Positions 46,286 through 54,600 of a DNA stretch of 64,000 bases are shown in pieces. Position numbers and translations under genes: made by a program. The number at the start of each line of letters is the position of its first letter. Position 1 is the stretch's first letter. The notes beneath the pieces were generated by a model. It did no database searches. It worked only from the letters and a program-made list of their open reading frames with translations, and was not told the origin of the DNA. The DNA comes from DATARH01 sp963705325 (GTDB taxonomy: Bacteria; Pseudomonadota; Alphaproteobacteria; ATCC43930; CGMCC-115725), in contig OY970069.1 in assembly GCA_963705325.1 (NCBI GenBank), positions 620,001 to 684,000 of the forward strand. The letters run 5' to 3'.

Positions 46286-46391
46286 CGGTGGGAGGCCGGC
46301 GGCGGACAGGTCCCTCGCCAACCCGGTCAGGTCCGGAAGGAAGCAGCCGTAACGAGTTCCGGCCTGGGTCGTTCGTTCGGTCTCCCACCTC
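46286..46391 (+). ncRNA. ffs: Signal recognition particle RNA, small bacterial type (4.5S)
   Basis: The ends pair perfectly (ggtgggag at 46287-46294 with ctcccacc at 46382-46389), giving a single long hairpin of about 105 nt. The conserved tip is present: ggtcaggtccggaaggaagc followed by agccgtaacgagttccggcc. That is the Ffh-binding GGAA tetraloop and symmetric loop. A possible promoter is TTGCGG at 46254 with GATATA 17 bp later. It lies just upstream of dnaX, a common location. Confidence 0.95.
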
Positions 46392-46419
46392 TATTCAGCG
46401 CCATGGTCATCGCCGATCG

Positions 46420-48264
46420 ATGAGCGACGCCGCGACCCATTATCGCGTGCTGGCCCGCAAATACCGGCCGCAGACCTTCGCCGAGCTGATCGGCCAGGAG
46501 GCGATGGTGCGCACCCTGGCGAACGCGATCGCCAGCGGCCGGGTCGCGCATGCCTTCATCCTCACTGGCGTGCGCGGGGTCGGCAAGACGACGACCGCCC
46601 GGATCATCGCCCGCGCGCTCAACTGCATCGGCCCAGACGGGACCGGCGGCCCCACTGTCAGCCCCTGTGGGATATGCGAGCACTGCCGGGCCATCGCCGA
46701 AGACCGTCATGTCGATGTCATTGAGATGGACGCCGCCTCGCGCACCGGGGTCGACGACATCCGCGAACTGACCGACGGCATGCGCTATCGCCCGGTCTCG
46801 GCGCGGTTCAAAGTCTACATCATCGACGAAGTCCACATGCTGTCGAAGAACGCCTTCAACGCGCTGTTGAAGACGCTCGAGGAGCCGCCGCCCGACGTCA
46901 AATTCGTCTTCGCCACCACAGAAATCCAGAAGGTGCCGGTGACGGTGCTGTCGCGCTGTCAGCGTTTCTCGCTGCGCCGGGTGCCGGTCGAGCAACTCGT
47001 CGCGCATTATCAGGGAATCGCCAAGCAGGAAGGCATTGCGATTTCGCCAGGTGCGCTCAGTCTTATCGCTCGCGCCGCCGACGGCTCCGTACGCGATGGG
47101 CTGTCAATCCTCGATCAGGCGATCGCCCTCGCCAATGGCTCGATCGCCGAGGATCTGGTGCGCGACATGCTCGGCATCGCCGACCGCAACCTGGTGTACG
47201 ACCTGTTCGAGACTGTGATGAAGGGCGATGCAGCCGGGGCGCTCGACCGAATGGAAGCGCTGTACCAGGGCGGCGCCGATCCGTTGTCGGTGATCCAGGA
47301 TTTGCTCGACCTGGCGCATTTCGTGACCCGCCTCAAATTGGTGCCCGAGGCCGGCACCGGCGAACCGATGGAGGAAGGCGACCGCGAGCGCGCCCGGCCG
47401 CTGGCTGCGGCGCTGGCGATGCCGGTATTGGCGCGCGCGTGGCAGATGCTGCTTAAAGGCATCGAGGAAGTGCAGACCGCGCCCGGCGCCCGCCAGGCGG
47501 CGGAGATGGTCCTGGTGCGCCTGGCCTATGTCGCCGACCTGCCGGTTCCGGCCGAATTGGTGAAGAGTATCGACCTCGGGACGGTGCCCGCTGCGCCGAC
47601 CCCGCTCGTCGCCAAACCCGTGGCGGTCGAGCCGGCGCCGCTGCCCGCAGCCGTGCCGGACAGCGTCGAGCCGGTCTTTGTCGAACCGTTCGCCAGCGGG
47701 CCGCCAGCCCCGGTCGCGCTGGCGCGCGCGGGGAATACCGCGCCGTCGATGGTCGCTGCTGAGCCGGAACCAAGCCCCAACCCGCTACCCGTCGCGCCGC
47801 CGAGCGGCCCGCCCCTCGATCCGATGCCGCAAAATTTTGTCGATACCGTAGCGCTATTCGATCAGCACCGCGAAGGAGTCACAGCAGCTCAGCTGCGCAC
47901 CCAGGTTCACCTGGTCGCCTTCGAGCCCGGGCAAATCGAATTCCGGCCGGCAGCGGGCGCACCGCGCGACCTTGCCAGTCGGCTCGGGCAAAAGCTCAGC
48001 GAGTGGACCGGCATTCGCTGGGTCGTCGCGGTGTCGCAGGAAGACGGCGCGCCGACCCTCGAGCAACAGGAACGGGCGCGCGTTAGCGAATTGGAGAGCG
48101 AGGTCGCCCGCCACCCGCTGGTGCGCGCGGTGCTCGACGCCTTTCCCGGTGCGACGATCGCCGCGGTGCGCGAGCGGTTCGCCGGGGGCGGCCAGACGAC
48201 CGGAGACGAAGACAGCGTTGAACCCGGCGAGGATGCCGCCGGCAGCGAAGAGGACGAGCCATGA
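46420..48264 (+). CDS. dnaX: DNA polymerase III subunit gamma/tau
   Basis: A 614-residue clamp-loader subunit. Walker A GVRGVGKTT lies near residue 48, the zinc cysteines are in CGICEHCRAI, the DEVHMLSKNAFNALLKTLEEPP region is typical, and the SRC motif is VLSRCQRFSLRR. An Ala/Pro-rich tau linker at about 400-490 is followed by a C-terminal domain. No slippery heptamer is obvious at the gamma/tau boundary, so I do not claim programmed frameshifting. ATG 46420 is used because the frame upstream lies in the SRP RNA. ybaB starts inside its last codons (ATGA overlap). Confidence 0.96.
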   Translation: MSDAATHYRVLARKYRPQTFAELIGQEAMVRTLANAIASGRVAHAFILTGVRGVGKTTTARIIARALNCIGPDGTGGPTVSPCGICEHCRAIAEDRHVDVIEMDAASRTGVDDIRELTDGMRYRPVSARFKVYIIDEVHMLSKNAFNALLKTLEEPPPDVKFVFATTEIQKVPVTVLSRCQRFSLRRVPVEQLVAHYQGIAKQEGIAISPGALSLIARAADGSVRDGLSILDQAIALANGSIAEDLVRDMLGIADRNLVYDLFETVMKGDAAGALDRMEALYQGGADPLSVIQDLLDLAHFVTRLKLVPEAGTGEPMEEGDRERARPLAAALAMPVLARAWQMLLKGIEEVQTAPGARQAAEMVLVRLAYVADLPVPAELVKSIDLGTVPAAPTPLVAKPVAVEPAPLPAAVPDSVEPVFVEPFASGPPAPVALARAGNTAPSMVAAEPEPSPNPLPVAPPSGPPLDPMPQNFVDTVALFDQHREGVTAAQLRTQVHLVAFEPGQIEFRPAAGAPRDLASRLGQKLSEWTGIRWVVAVSQEDGAPTLEQQERARVSELESEVARHPLVRAVLDAFPGATIAAVRERFAGGGQTTGDEDSVEPGEDAAGSEEDEP

Positions 48265-48584
48265 AAAATCTCGGTCAGCTGATGAAGCAGGCCCAGCAAA
48301 TGCAGCAGAAGATGGGCGAGATTCAGGCTCAGCTCGAAACCGTCGAGATGACGGGTATGGCCGGTGGCGGCATGGTTCAGATCACGCTCAACGGCAAGGG
48401 CGACCTGAAAAAGATAAAGATCGATAAATCGGTGCTCGACCCCAGCGACAGCGAGGTGGTGGAGGATTTGATCGTCGCGGCGTTCAGCGACGCGCGGCAG
48501 AAGGTGCAGGCGCACACCGAGGCCGAAATGCACAAGCTGACCGGCGGCCTCAACCTCCCCGGCGGGCTGAAGCTCCCGTTCTAA
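48261..48584 (+). CDS. ybaB: YbaB/EbfC nucleoid-associated protein
   Basis: A 107-residue DNA-binding dimer. It has an N-terminal helix MKNLGQLMKQAQQMQQKM, the core GGGMVQITLNGKGDLKKIKID, and a C-terminal helix EDLIVAAFSDARQK. The start overlaps the dnaX stop by 4 bp. The recR gene usually next in this operon is absent. Its stop shares bases with the convergent MarR gene (CTAA). Confidence 0.95.
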   Translation: MKNLGQLMKQAQQMQQKMGEIQAQLETVEMTGMAGGGMVQITLNGKGDLKKIKIDKSVLDPSDSEVVEDLIVAAFSDARQKVQAHTEAEMHKLTGGLNLPGGLKLPF

Positions 48585-49045
48585 CGCGGTGACACCGCTC
48601 CAGCGCGGGTGAAATCGCTAGCGACCACCTCGCGCAGCAGGGCGCGCAACGCCGCGGCGCGGTCGTCACCGAAAACGTCCGCGAACCGCGCCTGCGCTTC
48701 TTTCCAATGCTCGAGGGCGATCGCATGGCGAGCGCGCCCAGCGGTGGTCAGGCGCAGCTCATGGCGGCGCCGATCATCCGGTGACGGCACCACCTCAATC
48801 AAACCATCGCGCTCCAGCGGTACGATATTGCGGCCGAGCGTGGTGCGATCCATCACCAGGAGGCTAGCCAGTGCGTTGATCGACAGCGGCCCGCCGCGCC
48901 GCAGCCGCGACAGGATCGCGAATTGCGTCACCCTGAGACCACTCGGCGCCAATAGCTGATCGTAGAATTGGGTGACGTGACGGGCGGCCTGACGGATCGC
49001 GTGGCAATTGCACACGTCAAATCCGGGTTGTTCTTCAGCGTTCAT
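48581..49045 (-). CDS. MarR-family transcriptional regulator
   Basis: A 154-residue winged-helix repressor. Helices RVTQFAILSRLRR and LSINALASLLVMDRTTLGRNI form the HTH, and the wing is VVPSPDDRRRHELRLT. ATG 49045 is preferred over an upstream TTG. Two cysteines near the N-terminus (VCNCHA) could be redox sensors, as in OhrR-type MarR proteins; this is inference. It is divergent from a MATE efflux gene with an inverted repeat between them, so it probably represses that pump and itself. Confidence 0.9.
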   Translation of the reverse strand: MNAEEQPGFDVCNCHAIRQAARHVTQFYDQLLAPSGLRVTQFAILSRLRRGGPLSINALASLLVMDRTTLGRNIVPLERDGLIEVVPSPDDRRRHELRLTTAGRARHAIALEHWKEAQARFADVFGDDRAAALRALLREVVASDFTRAGAVSPR

Positions 49046-49067
49046 TGCACGGTCTCTGGACAAAGGA

Positions 49068-49096
49068 GTATATACGCTCTATATAGGCGCATATAC
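49068..49096. promoter_or_regulatory. Candidate MarR operator
   Basis: A 29-bp inverted repeat, GTATATACGC then a 9-nt AT-rich spacer then GCGCATATAC. The arms match at 9 of 10 positions. It is centred in the 85-bp gap between the divergent marR-like and MATE genes and stands out as AT-rich in a GC-rich genome. A TATAAA -10-like box for the MATE gene follows at 49101-49106. Confidence 0.7.
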
Positions 49097-49130
49097 GCAT
49101 TATAAAACGATTTGCAGCGGAAAGGATATC

Positions 49131-50588
49131 ATGCCGCTCGATTCCGCGAACCTGGGCAGTGCAGCTGGCGTCGCCCAGGCGGTATCCGAACCGCCTGTGT
49201 CGCTGCGCCCGGCGCTCGATCCGCGTACCAGGCGGCTGCTCGAGGCGCCGATCGCGCCAACCCTGATCCAGCTCGCCGCGCCTAACATGCTGGTCATGGT
49301 GGTGCAGGCCAGCCTCGGCCTTATCGAAACCTACTTTATCGGCAGACTCGGCACGTCGGCCCTGGCAGGCATCGCGCTGGTCTTCCCGGCGGTGATGTTG
49401 ATGCAGATGATGTCAGCGGGGGCGGTTGGCGGCGGTATTTCGTCCGCGGTGGCGCGGGCGCTTGGCGCTGGGCGGCGCGATGACGCCGACCGGCTCGCCG
49501 CGCATGCGATAGCGATCGCGATCGGCTTTGCGCTCGTCTTCAGCGCGGGGGCGTTTCTCGGCGGGAAAATGCTTTATTCGGCGATGGGTGGCCGTGGCGC
49601 TGCGCTCGACGCGGCTCTCGTCTACTCCAATGTCGTGTTCGCCGGAATGGTGCTGATCTGGTTGTTCAATGCGCTCGCCAACGTCGTTCGGGGCACCGGC
49701 AACATGGCGACGCCGGCTCTCATCAGCGTCGGCCTGACCGTGATCCTGGTGCCTCTGTCGCCGTGCCTGATCTTCGGCTGGGGGCCGTTTCCACGGCTCG
49801 GGATCGCCGGTGGGGGCGTGGCGCTGATCGTCTACTACGCGCTCGGTGTGATGGCGTTGGGTTGGTATCTCGCCTCCGGACGAAGCGTCGTACGGCTGCG
49901 GCTGAGCGGCTGGCGGCTCGAAAGCCGGCTTTTCATCGACATCCTCCGCGTCGGCGCGGTTGCCGCCTTGATCACCGTCCAGACCAATGCGACGGTCGCT
50001 ATTACCACGGCGCTGGTCGGCCGGTTCGGCGCCGCGGCAATCGCCGGTTATGGCGTTGGCTCACGGCTCGAATACCTGTTGGTGCCGCTGGTATTCGGCC
50101 TGGGCAGCCCGCTCGTGGCGATGGTTGGCACCAATATCGGCGCCGGCCAGCACCGGCGCGCGCTGCGCACTGCGTGGATCGGCGCCGCCATCGCCTTTGC
50201 GCTGACCGAGTCGATCGGGCTGGCCGCCGCGGCGCGGCCGCTGGCCTGGCTCAGCCTCTTTGATCGTGACCCGGCGATGCTCGCGGCCGGCTCGCAGTAT
50301 CTGCGCGAGGTCGGGCCGTGTTACGGGCTTTTCGGACTCGGCATGGCGCTTTATTTCGCCTCGCAAGGCGCTGGCCGTTTGCGCTGGCCGCTGACCGCCG
50401 CGGTCACTCGCTTTGTGCTCGCCGCTGGCGGCGGCTGGGCCGCCTTTCACCTGAGCGGCGATCTGGCCTATGTGTTCACTGCGCTGGCGATCGCGCTCGC
50501 CGCATTCGGTGCCATCAATGCCGCAGCGGTAGCCGGTGGCGCCTGGTTCGGCAAACCCGTCACCGCGCTCATCGGCGCGAGGAACTGA
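49131..50588 (+). CDS. MATE-family multidrug efflux transporter
   Basis: A 485-residue twelve-helix membrane protein. It has the MATE N-terminal pattern (LIQLAAPNMLVMVVQASLG, ETYFIGRLGTSALAGIAL) and the second-half repeat (NATVAITTALVGRFGAAAIAGYG, VAMVGTNIGAGQHRRA). It exports drugs or metabolites with Na+ or H+ exchange. ATG 49131 follows GGAAAGGATATC. It shares 1 bp with the MaoC gene start (TGATG), so that gene is cotranslated. Regulation by the divergent MarR protein is likely. Confidence 0.92.
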   Translation: MPLDSANLGSAAGVAQAVSEPPVSLRPALDPRTRRLLEAPIAPTLIQLAAPNMLVMVVQASLGLIETYFIGRLGTSALAGIALVFPAVMLMQMMSAGAVGGGISSAVARALGAGRRDDADRLAAHAIAIAIGFALVFSAGAFLGGKMLYSAMGGRGAALDAALVYSNVVFAGMVLIWLFNALANVVRGTGNMATPALISVGLTVILVPLSPCLIFGWGPFPRLGIAGGGVALIVYYALGVMALGWYLASGRSVVRLRLSGWRLESRLFIDILRVGAVAALITVQTNATVAITTALVGRFGAAAIAGYGVGSRLEYLLVPLVFGLGSPLVAMVGTNIGAGQHRRALRTAWIGAAIAFALTESIGLAAAARPLAWLSLFDRDPAMLAAGSQYLREVGPCYGLFGLGMALYFASQGAGRLRWPLTAAVTRFVLAAGGGWAAFHLSGDLAYVFTALAIALAAFGAINAAAVAGGAWFGKPVTALIGARN

Positions 50589-51028
50589 TGCAATATTTCG
50601 AGGATTTCGCCGTCGGGCAGAAATTCACCTCGGGTCGACTTTCGGTCACTGCCGCCGAGATCAAGGAATTCGCCGCCAACTACGATCCTCAGCCCTTCCA
50701 TCTCGACGAGGCGGCCGGCGGAGACAGTCTTTTCGGTGGGCTCGCGGCGAGCGGCTGGCACACGGCGGCGCTAACGATGCGCCTTATCGTGGGCAGCGAG
50801 TTCCGCCCGGCCGGTGGCATTCTCGGCTTTGGCGGGGAGCTGGTCTGGGCCCGGCCAGTGCGGCCCGGCGACGAATTACGTGTCGAAAGCGAAATCCTCG
50901 AAACCCGGCTGTCGCAGTCGCGACCCGGCCAGGGCATCGTCAAGGTGCGGGTGACCACCCTTAATCAGGACGGTGAAACCGTGCAGACCTTCACGCCGGC
51001 GTTGCTGGTGCCGCGGCGGCCAAGCTGA
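50588..51028 (+). CDS. MaoC-like (R)-hydratase
   Basis: A 146-residue hot-dog-fold protein. The catalytic segment is FAANYDPQPFHLDEAA with Asp and His of the MaoC dyad, followed by GLAASGWHTAA and RPVRPGDELRVESEI. It hydrates 2-enoyl-CoA or a related thioester. The start overlaps the MATE gene stop by one base. A metabolic link between an efflux pump and a hydratase is not obvious, so the pair may simply be cotranscribed. Confidence 0.9.
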   Translation: MQYFEDFAVGQKFTSGRLSVTAAEIKEFAANYDPQPFHLDEAAGGDSLFGGLAASGWHTAALTMRLIVGSEFRPAGGILGFGGELVWARPVRPGDELRVESEILETRLSQSRPGQGIVKVRVTTLNQDGETVQTFTPALLVPRRPS

Positions 51029-51041
51029 CACCGGCGGAAAG

Positions 51042-51115
51042 TGGAGCGGGTGAAGGGAATCGAACCCTCGTCGTAAGCTTGGGAAGCTTCTGCTCTACCA
51101 TTGAGCTACACCCGC
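51042..51115 (-). tRNA. tRNA-Gly (anticodon CCC)
   Basis: 74 nt on the minus strand including an encoded CCA. The acceptor GCGGGTG pairs with CACCCGC, the D arm is GCTC/GAGC, and the anticodon loop TTCCCAA gives anticodon CCC. The T arm is GAGGG/CCCTT with loop TTCGATT. The first anticodon-stem pair (G-A) is mismatched. There is no integrase or duplicated 3' end nearby. Confidence 0.96.
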
Positions 51116-51405
51116 GCCCGTCGCGGATGATAGGCGATCGCCGGGACGATGCAAGGTGCAGCCGCTGCCACGGAGGGCGCATAAGTCACGTCAGAAAACG
51201 CCGGTCAACCACACCGCGAACGATAGGCAAAACCGCGATACGGTGTTCAACCTTACATGGAACTTAAAGAATCGCCCGAAAGGGCCAGAAACTACCGGCA
51301 GGTATGGTGACTTGCTGTTGCCGCGCTAGCGCGGCGCAAGTTTTATACGCTACAGTTTTGTGGCCCCGCGCCCGCCGCATTCAATCTGACGTTTAGAGGA
51401 CGTTG

Positions 51406-51918
51406 ATGTACGATCGCCCTATGGGCTCCGTTCCCGAGGATGCCCCGCCGACCCACACCGTCGAGGCCAAGGTCAAGTGGTTCAACGCCAGCAAGGGCTT
51501 CGGTTTCGTCACGATGGCGGACGGCTCGCCCGACGCCTTCCTGCCGATGGCGATCCTGCGCCGTGCGGGTTACGAAGATGTCCAGGAGGGCGCCTCGATA
51601 ACCTGCGAGGTCGGCGCAGGCGCCAAGGGCCCGCTCGTCATCAGCGTCATCAACATCGATCTGAGCACGGTCGTCGCGCCGGGGATGGGCGACCGGCAGG
51701 CGCGGCCAGTGAGCACGCTGGAGGGTGCGGTCAAGTGGTTTGAACCCGACAAGGGTTACGGTTTCGTCGCGCCCGATAGCGGCGGCAAGGATGTCTTCAT
51801 CCACATAACCGCGCTACGCCGAAGCGGCATTGAGGCCCTGGGTTCGGGTCAGCGTGTTCGGGTCGACGTCATTAACGGCCGCAAGGGGCTTGAAGCCGAC
51901 CACATCACCTTGATCTAA
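51406..51918 (+). CDS. Two-domain cold shock protein
   Basis: A 170-residue protein with two CSD folds: domain 1 from VKWFNASKGFGFV near residue 22 and domain 2 from VKWFEPDKGYGFV near residue 107, joined by a short linker. RNP1 is intact in both. RNP2 is canonical in domain 2 (DVFIHI) but altered in domain 1 (DAFLPM), which loses the usual His and Phe. Such double CSDs are common in alphaproteobacteria and act as RNA chaperones. ATG 51406 follows AGAGGACGTTG; a TTG at 51403 is also in frame. The 290-bp region upstream holds a ccgcgctagcgcgg palindrome and a TATACG box but nothing else I can support. Confidence 0.9.
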   Translation: MYDRPMGSVPEDAPPTHTVEAKVKWFNASKGFGFVTMADGSPDAFLPMAILRRAGYEDVQEGASITCEVGAGAKGPLVISVINIDLSTVVAPGMGDRQARPVSTLEGAVKWFEPDKGYGFVAPDSGGKDVFIHITALRRSGIEALGSGQRVRVDVINGRKGLEADHITLI

Positions 51919-52106
51919 GCTTTAGCTGCATCATCGAGGACGACGGCATAACCGCTGCTGAACGTTGGCGTTTGTAATCCTGTTGCCACAAATGCGCTCT
52001 TGGTACCCCAGACCCGTTCAGCGAGAGGTTTACAAAGGGACCAACCAAGGGCACTTTCGATAGTGACGGCGGCAGCGCTTGCGTCGACCGCGACGAGGGC
52101 GACCTC

Positions 52107-52745
52107 ATGGACCTTCGCGATACGATTCGCACCTACCGGTGGGTTTCCGGTTCTTACGACTTCGTCTTCGGCCCGGTGTTTCATCCCGGCCGCAAGGAAG
52201 CCGTGCGTATTGCCAATGATCGGCCGGGGCAGCGCATCCTCGAAGTCGGCGTTGGGACCGGTTTGTCGCTACCCCATTTCCGGCGCGATTCGCACGTGAC
52301 CGGCATCGACGTGTCGGCCGAGATGCTGGCGAAGGCCGAAGCACGGGTAGCCCGCGAAAATCTTACCCATGTCGAGGGGCTCCATCTGATGGACGCCGAG
52401 CACATGGAGTTCGCCGACAACTCGTTCGACGCGGTGCTGGCGCTCTACGTCGCGCCGGTGGTACCGAACCCGGCGCAGTTCGCCGCCGAGATGCGCCGCG
52501 TCTGCATTCCCGGCGGCACGATCGTGCTGGTCAACCATTTCATGAGCGAGAATTGGGTAGTGCGCTTTTTCGAGAGGCGCCTGGCGCATCTCGCGCGCCA
52601 TATCGGCTTTCACCCGGACTTCGAATTCGACACCTTCATGCGCGACAGCAAGCTCACGGTGCGCGAAATCCGCCCGAGCAACTTGTTCGGTTATTGGAAG
52701 CTCTTGCGCTGCATCAACGAAAAAGATGCCTCGACGCTGAATTAA
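52107..52745 (+). CDS. pmtA: Class I SAM methyltransferase, PmtA-like phospholipid N-methyltransferase
   Basis: A 212-residue methyltransferase. Motif I is LEVGVGTGLSLPHF near residue 45, an acidic SAM-ribose residue is in VTGIDVSAEML, and motif IV is FDAVLALYVAPVVPNP. Overall length and the ending FGYWKLLRC resemble Rhodobacter-type PmtA, which methylates phosphatidylethanolamine to phosphatidylcholine. The assignment is by resemblance only. The 188 bp upstream hold an odd antisense open frame (see findings). Confidence 0.78.
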   Translation: MDLRDTIRTYRWVSGSYDFVFGPVFHPGRKEAVRIANDRPGQRILEVGVGTGLSLPHFRRDSHVTGIDVSAEMLAKAEARVARENLTHVEGLHLMDAEHMEFADNSFDAVLALYVAPVVPNPAQFAAEMRRVCIPGGTIVLVNHFMSENWVVRFFERRLAHLARHIGFHPDFEFDTFMRDSKLTVREIRPSNLFGYWKLLRCINEKDASTLN

Positions 52746-52753
52746 CGCGAAGC

Positions 52754-52788
52754 GTCATTCCAGCAAGAGCAGGGAATCTCAAAATGAC
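52754..52788. repeat. Short GTCATT-type palindromic repeat
   Basis: Ends gtcatt and aatgac are reverse complements around a GGAATCTC-like core, 35 bp long, matching the common dispersed CGTCATTCC repeat. The same terminal GTCATTCC is used by the element inside dnaE2. It lies between two convergent genes. Confidence 0.55.
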
Positions 52789-52796
52789 CTGCGCCC

Positions 52797-53360
52797 CTAG
52801 CCCTTCGCGCCTTTCCACAACGCGATCTCCTTGAGCAGGGCCTCCACCGCGCCCGAGGCGAATCCCAGCGAGGTCTCGTCAACCAGCCGCCCTTCCTTGA
52901 TCTTGGTTTCGGCTGCGGTAACGATGACCTCGCGCGCCAGGGTCACCCGAGATAGACACGAATTGAGCGCGACCTTCATGTGTTCGAGACACCGCGCCCC
53001 ACCCAGTGGTCCGCGCGACGTCGCCATGATCGCCACCGGCTTGTAAGCGAGCACCGAGGCGAAGGCCGGCCGCGAGGCCCAGTCGATCGCATTCTTCAAG
53101 ACGCCCGGGATCGAGTGGTTGAACTCGGGCGCACAGAACACCAGCCCGTCCGCCGCCTCGATATCGGCGAGCATTTGCTTCACTACCAGCGGACGTTTCT
53201 CGCCCTCGAAATCCTGGTTGTAGAGCGGGATGGGCGCCAGGTCGTAGAGCCGCAGATCGGCGCGCTCGGCGAAGCGCTCACGCAGCGTCGCGATAATCGC
53301 GTTCGAATAGGAGCCGGCGCGCAAACTCCCTGACATGCCGATCAAGCTGACCTTGGTCAT
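52797..53360 (-). CDS. NADPH-dependent FMN reductase / quinone reductase
   Basis: A 187-residue flavodoxin-like protein. GMSGSLRAGSYSNAI near residue 8 binds the FMN phosphate, and the active loop FCAPEFNHSIPGVLKNAIDW is typical of the ChrR/YieF family. It reduces quinones, azo dyes or chromate and may supply FMNH2 to the LLM monooxygenases of the window, though none is adjacent. ATG 53360, divergent from the aminotransferase. Confidence 0.9.
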   Translation of the reverse strand: MTKVSLIGMSGSLRAGSYSNAIIATLRERFAERADLRLYDLAPIPLYNQDFEGEKRPLVVKQMLADIEAADGLVFCAPEFNHSIPGVLKNAIDWASRPAFASVLAYKPVAIMATSRGPLGGARCLEHMKVALNSCLSRVTLAREVIVTAAETKIKEGRLVDETSLGFASGAVEALLKEIALWKGAKG

Positions 53361-53444
53361 CTTTATTGCGTTCCCCGAAAGAACCGGCGCCCGTCATAAC
53401 GAATGGCGCTCGCCAATGGCAACCTTTCCCCGCACATTGGCGGC

Positions 53445-54599
53445 ATGAGCCTAAAGCCTTCCCGCCGCGGCCTCGTGCCGCCGTTCATCGCGATGGACGT
53501 GCTGCGCGCTGCTAACGCGCGTGAGGCGGCTGGTGAGCGGGTCATTCACCTCGAGGTCGGCCAGCCCGGCACGCCAGCGCCACGGCTCGTGCTCGACGCC
53601 GCGCGCCAAGCGCTGGCCGACGATCGCATCGGCTACACCGACGCTGAAGGCATCGCCCCGCTGCGCGAGGCGATTGCGCGCCATTACCTTGATCAATACG
53701 GGATCATGGTCGATCCCCCTGAGATTGTTATCACCACCGGCTCGTCCGCGGCGTTTCAGCTTGCTTTCCTCGCCGCGTTCGAAGTGGGCGACAGAGTCGC
53801 GCTCGCCGCCCCCGGCTACCCGGCCTACCGCAACATCCTCTCGGCGCTCGGGCTCGAGACCGTGCTCATCGAAGTCGGCGAGAACGCGCATTACCAACCG
53901 AACCCGGAATTGCTCGCCGACATCCCCGATCTCGCCGGACTCATCGTCGCCAGCCCGGCCAACCCGACCGGCACGATGATCGCGCCAGCCGAGCTGCGAC
54001 GGCTTTCCGACTATTGCCGAGAACGCGGCATCCGCCTCATCTCCGACGAGATTTATCACGGCATCGTCTACGAGGGCGTCGCCCAGACTGCTCGCGCCTT
54101 CGGGCGCGAGGCAATCGTCGTCAACTCCTTCTCGAAATACTACAGCATGACCGGCTGGCGGCTCGGCTGGATGCTGGTGCCGCCCGACCTTGCCCGCTCG
54201 GTCGAATGCCTGGCACAGAATTTCTACATCTCGCCCCCGGCACTGTCGCAGGTCGCGGGGATCGCTGCGTTCCAATGCCGCGCCGAGCTTGACGGCCATG
54301 TCGCCCGCTACCGCGCCAACCGCGACTTGCTGATCGCGACGATGCGGCAGGCGGGCCTCAGCCGCTTCGCGCCTGCCGACGGCGCGTTCTATCTTTATGT
54401 CGACGTCTCATCATTGACCCGCGACAGCGAGGCGTTCTGCCGAAAGATGTTGGCCGAAATTGGCGTCGCGACGACACCCGGCCTCGACTTCGACCCGCTT
54501 CACGGCGGCGATTGGGTGCGCCTCAGCTTCGCCGGGTCAGCGGAGGATATCGAAGAAGCCGCGCGCCGGTTGGCTGATTGGCTGCCGAAGCAGCGGTGA
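53445..54599 (+). CDS. Class I/II PLP-dependent aminotransferase
   Basis: A 384-residue fold-type I enzyme. The PLP lysine is Lys231 in NSFSKYYSMTGWR. The Asn and Asp cofactor contacts are in SPANPTG and ISDEIYHG, and the carboxylate-binding Arg is in DWVRLSFAGS. ATG 53445 gives the usual short N-terminus before SRRGLVPPFIAMD; an in-frame ATG at 53403 would add 14 residues. The substrate is undetermined. The stop is 1 bp from the convergent pyrE stop. Confidence 0.9.
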   Translation: MSLKPSRRGLVPPFIAMDVLRAANAREAAGERVIHLEVGQPGTPAPRLVLDAARQALADDRIGYTDAEGIAPLREAIARHYLDQYGIMVDPPEIVITTGSSAAFQLAFLAAFEVGDRVALAAPGYPAYRNILSALGLETVLIEVGENAHYQPNPELLADIPDLAGLIVASPANPTGTMIAPAELRRLSDYCRERGIRLISDEIYHGIVYEGVAQTARAFGREAIVVNSFSKYYSMTGWRLGWMLVPPDLARSVECLAQNFYISPPALSQVAGIAAFQCRAELDGHVARYRANRDLLIATMRQAGLSRFAPADGAFYLYVDVSSLTRDSEAFCRKMLAEIGVATTPGLDFDPLHGGDWVRLSFAGSAEDIEEAARRLADWLPKQR

Positions 54600-54600
54600 C

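Noticed and set aside
46420..48264. Programmed frameshift in dnaX giving gamma
   Set aside because: I could not find a convincing A-rich slippery run with a downstream hairpin at the expected position, so I make no claim.
51042..51115. tRNA-Gly as a possible integration site
   Set aside because: No integrase, no duplicated tRNA 3' end and no atypical gene block on either side.
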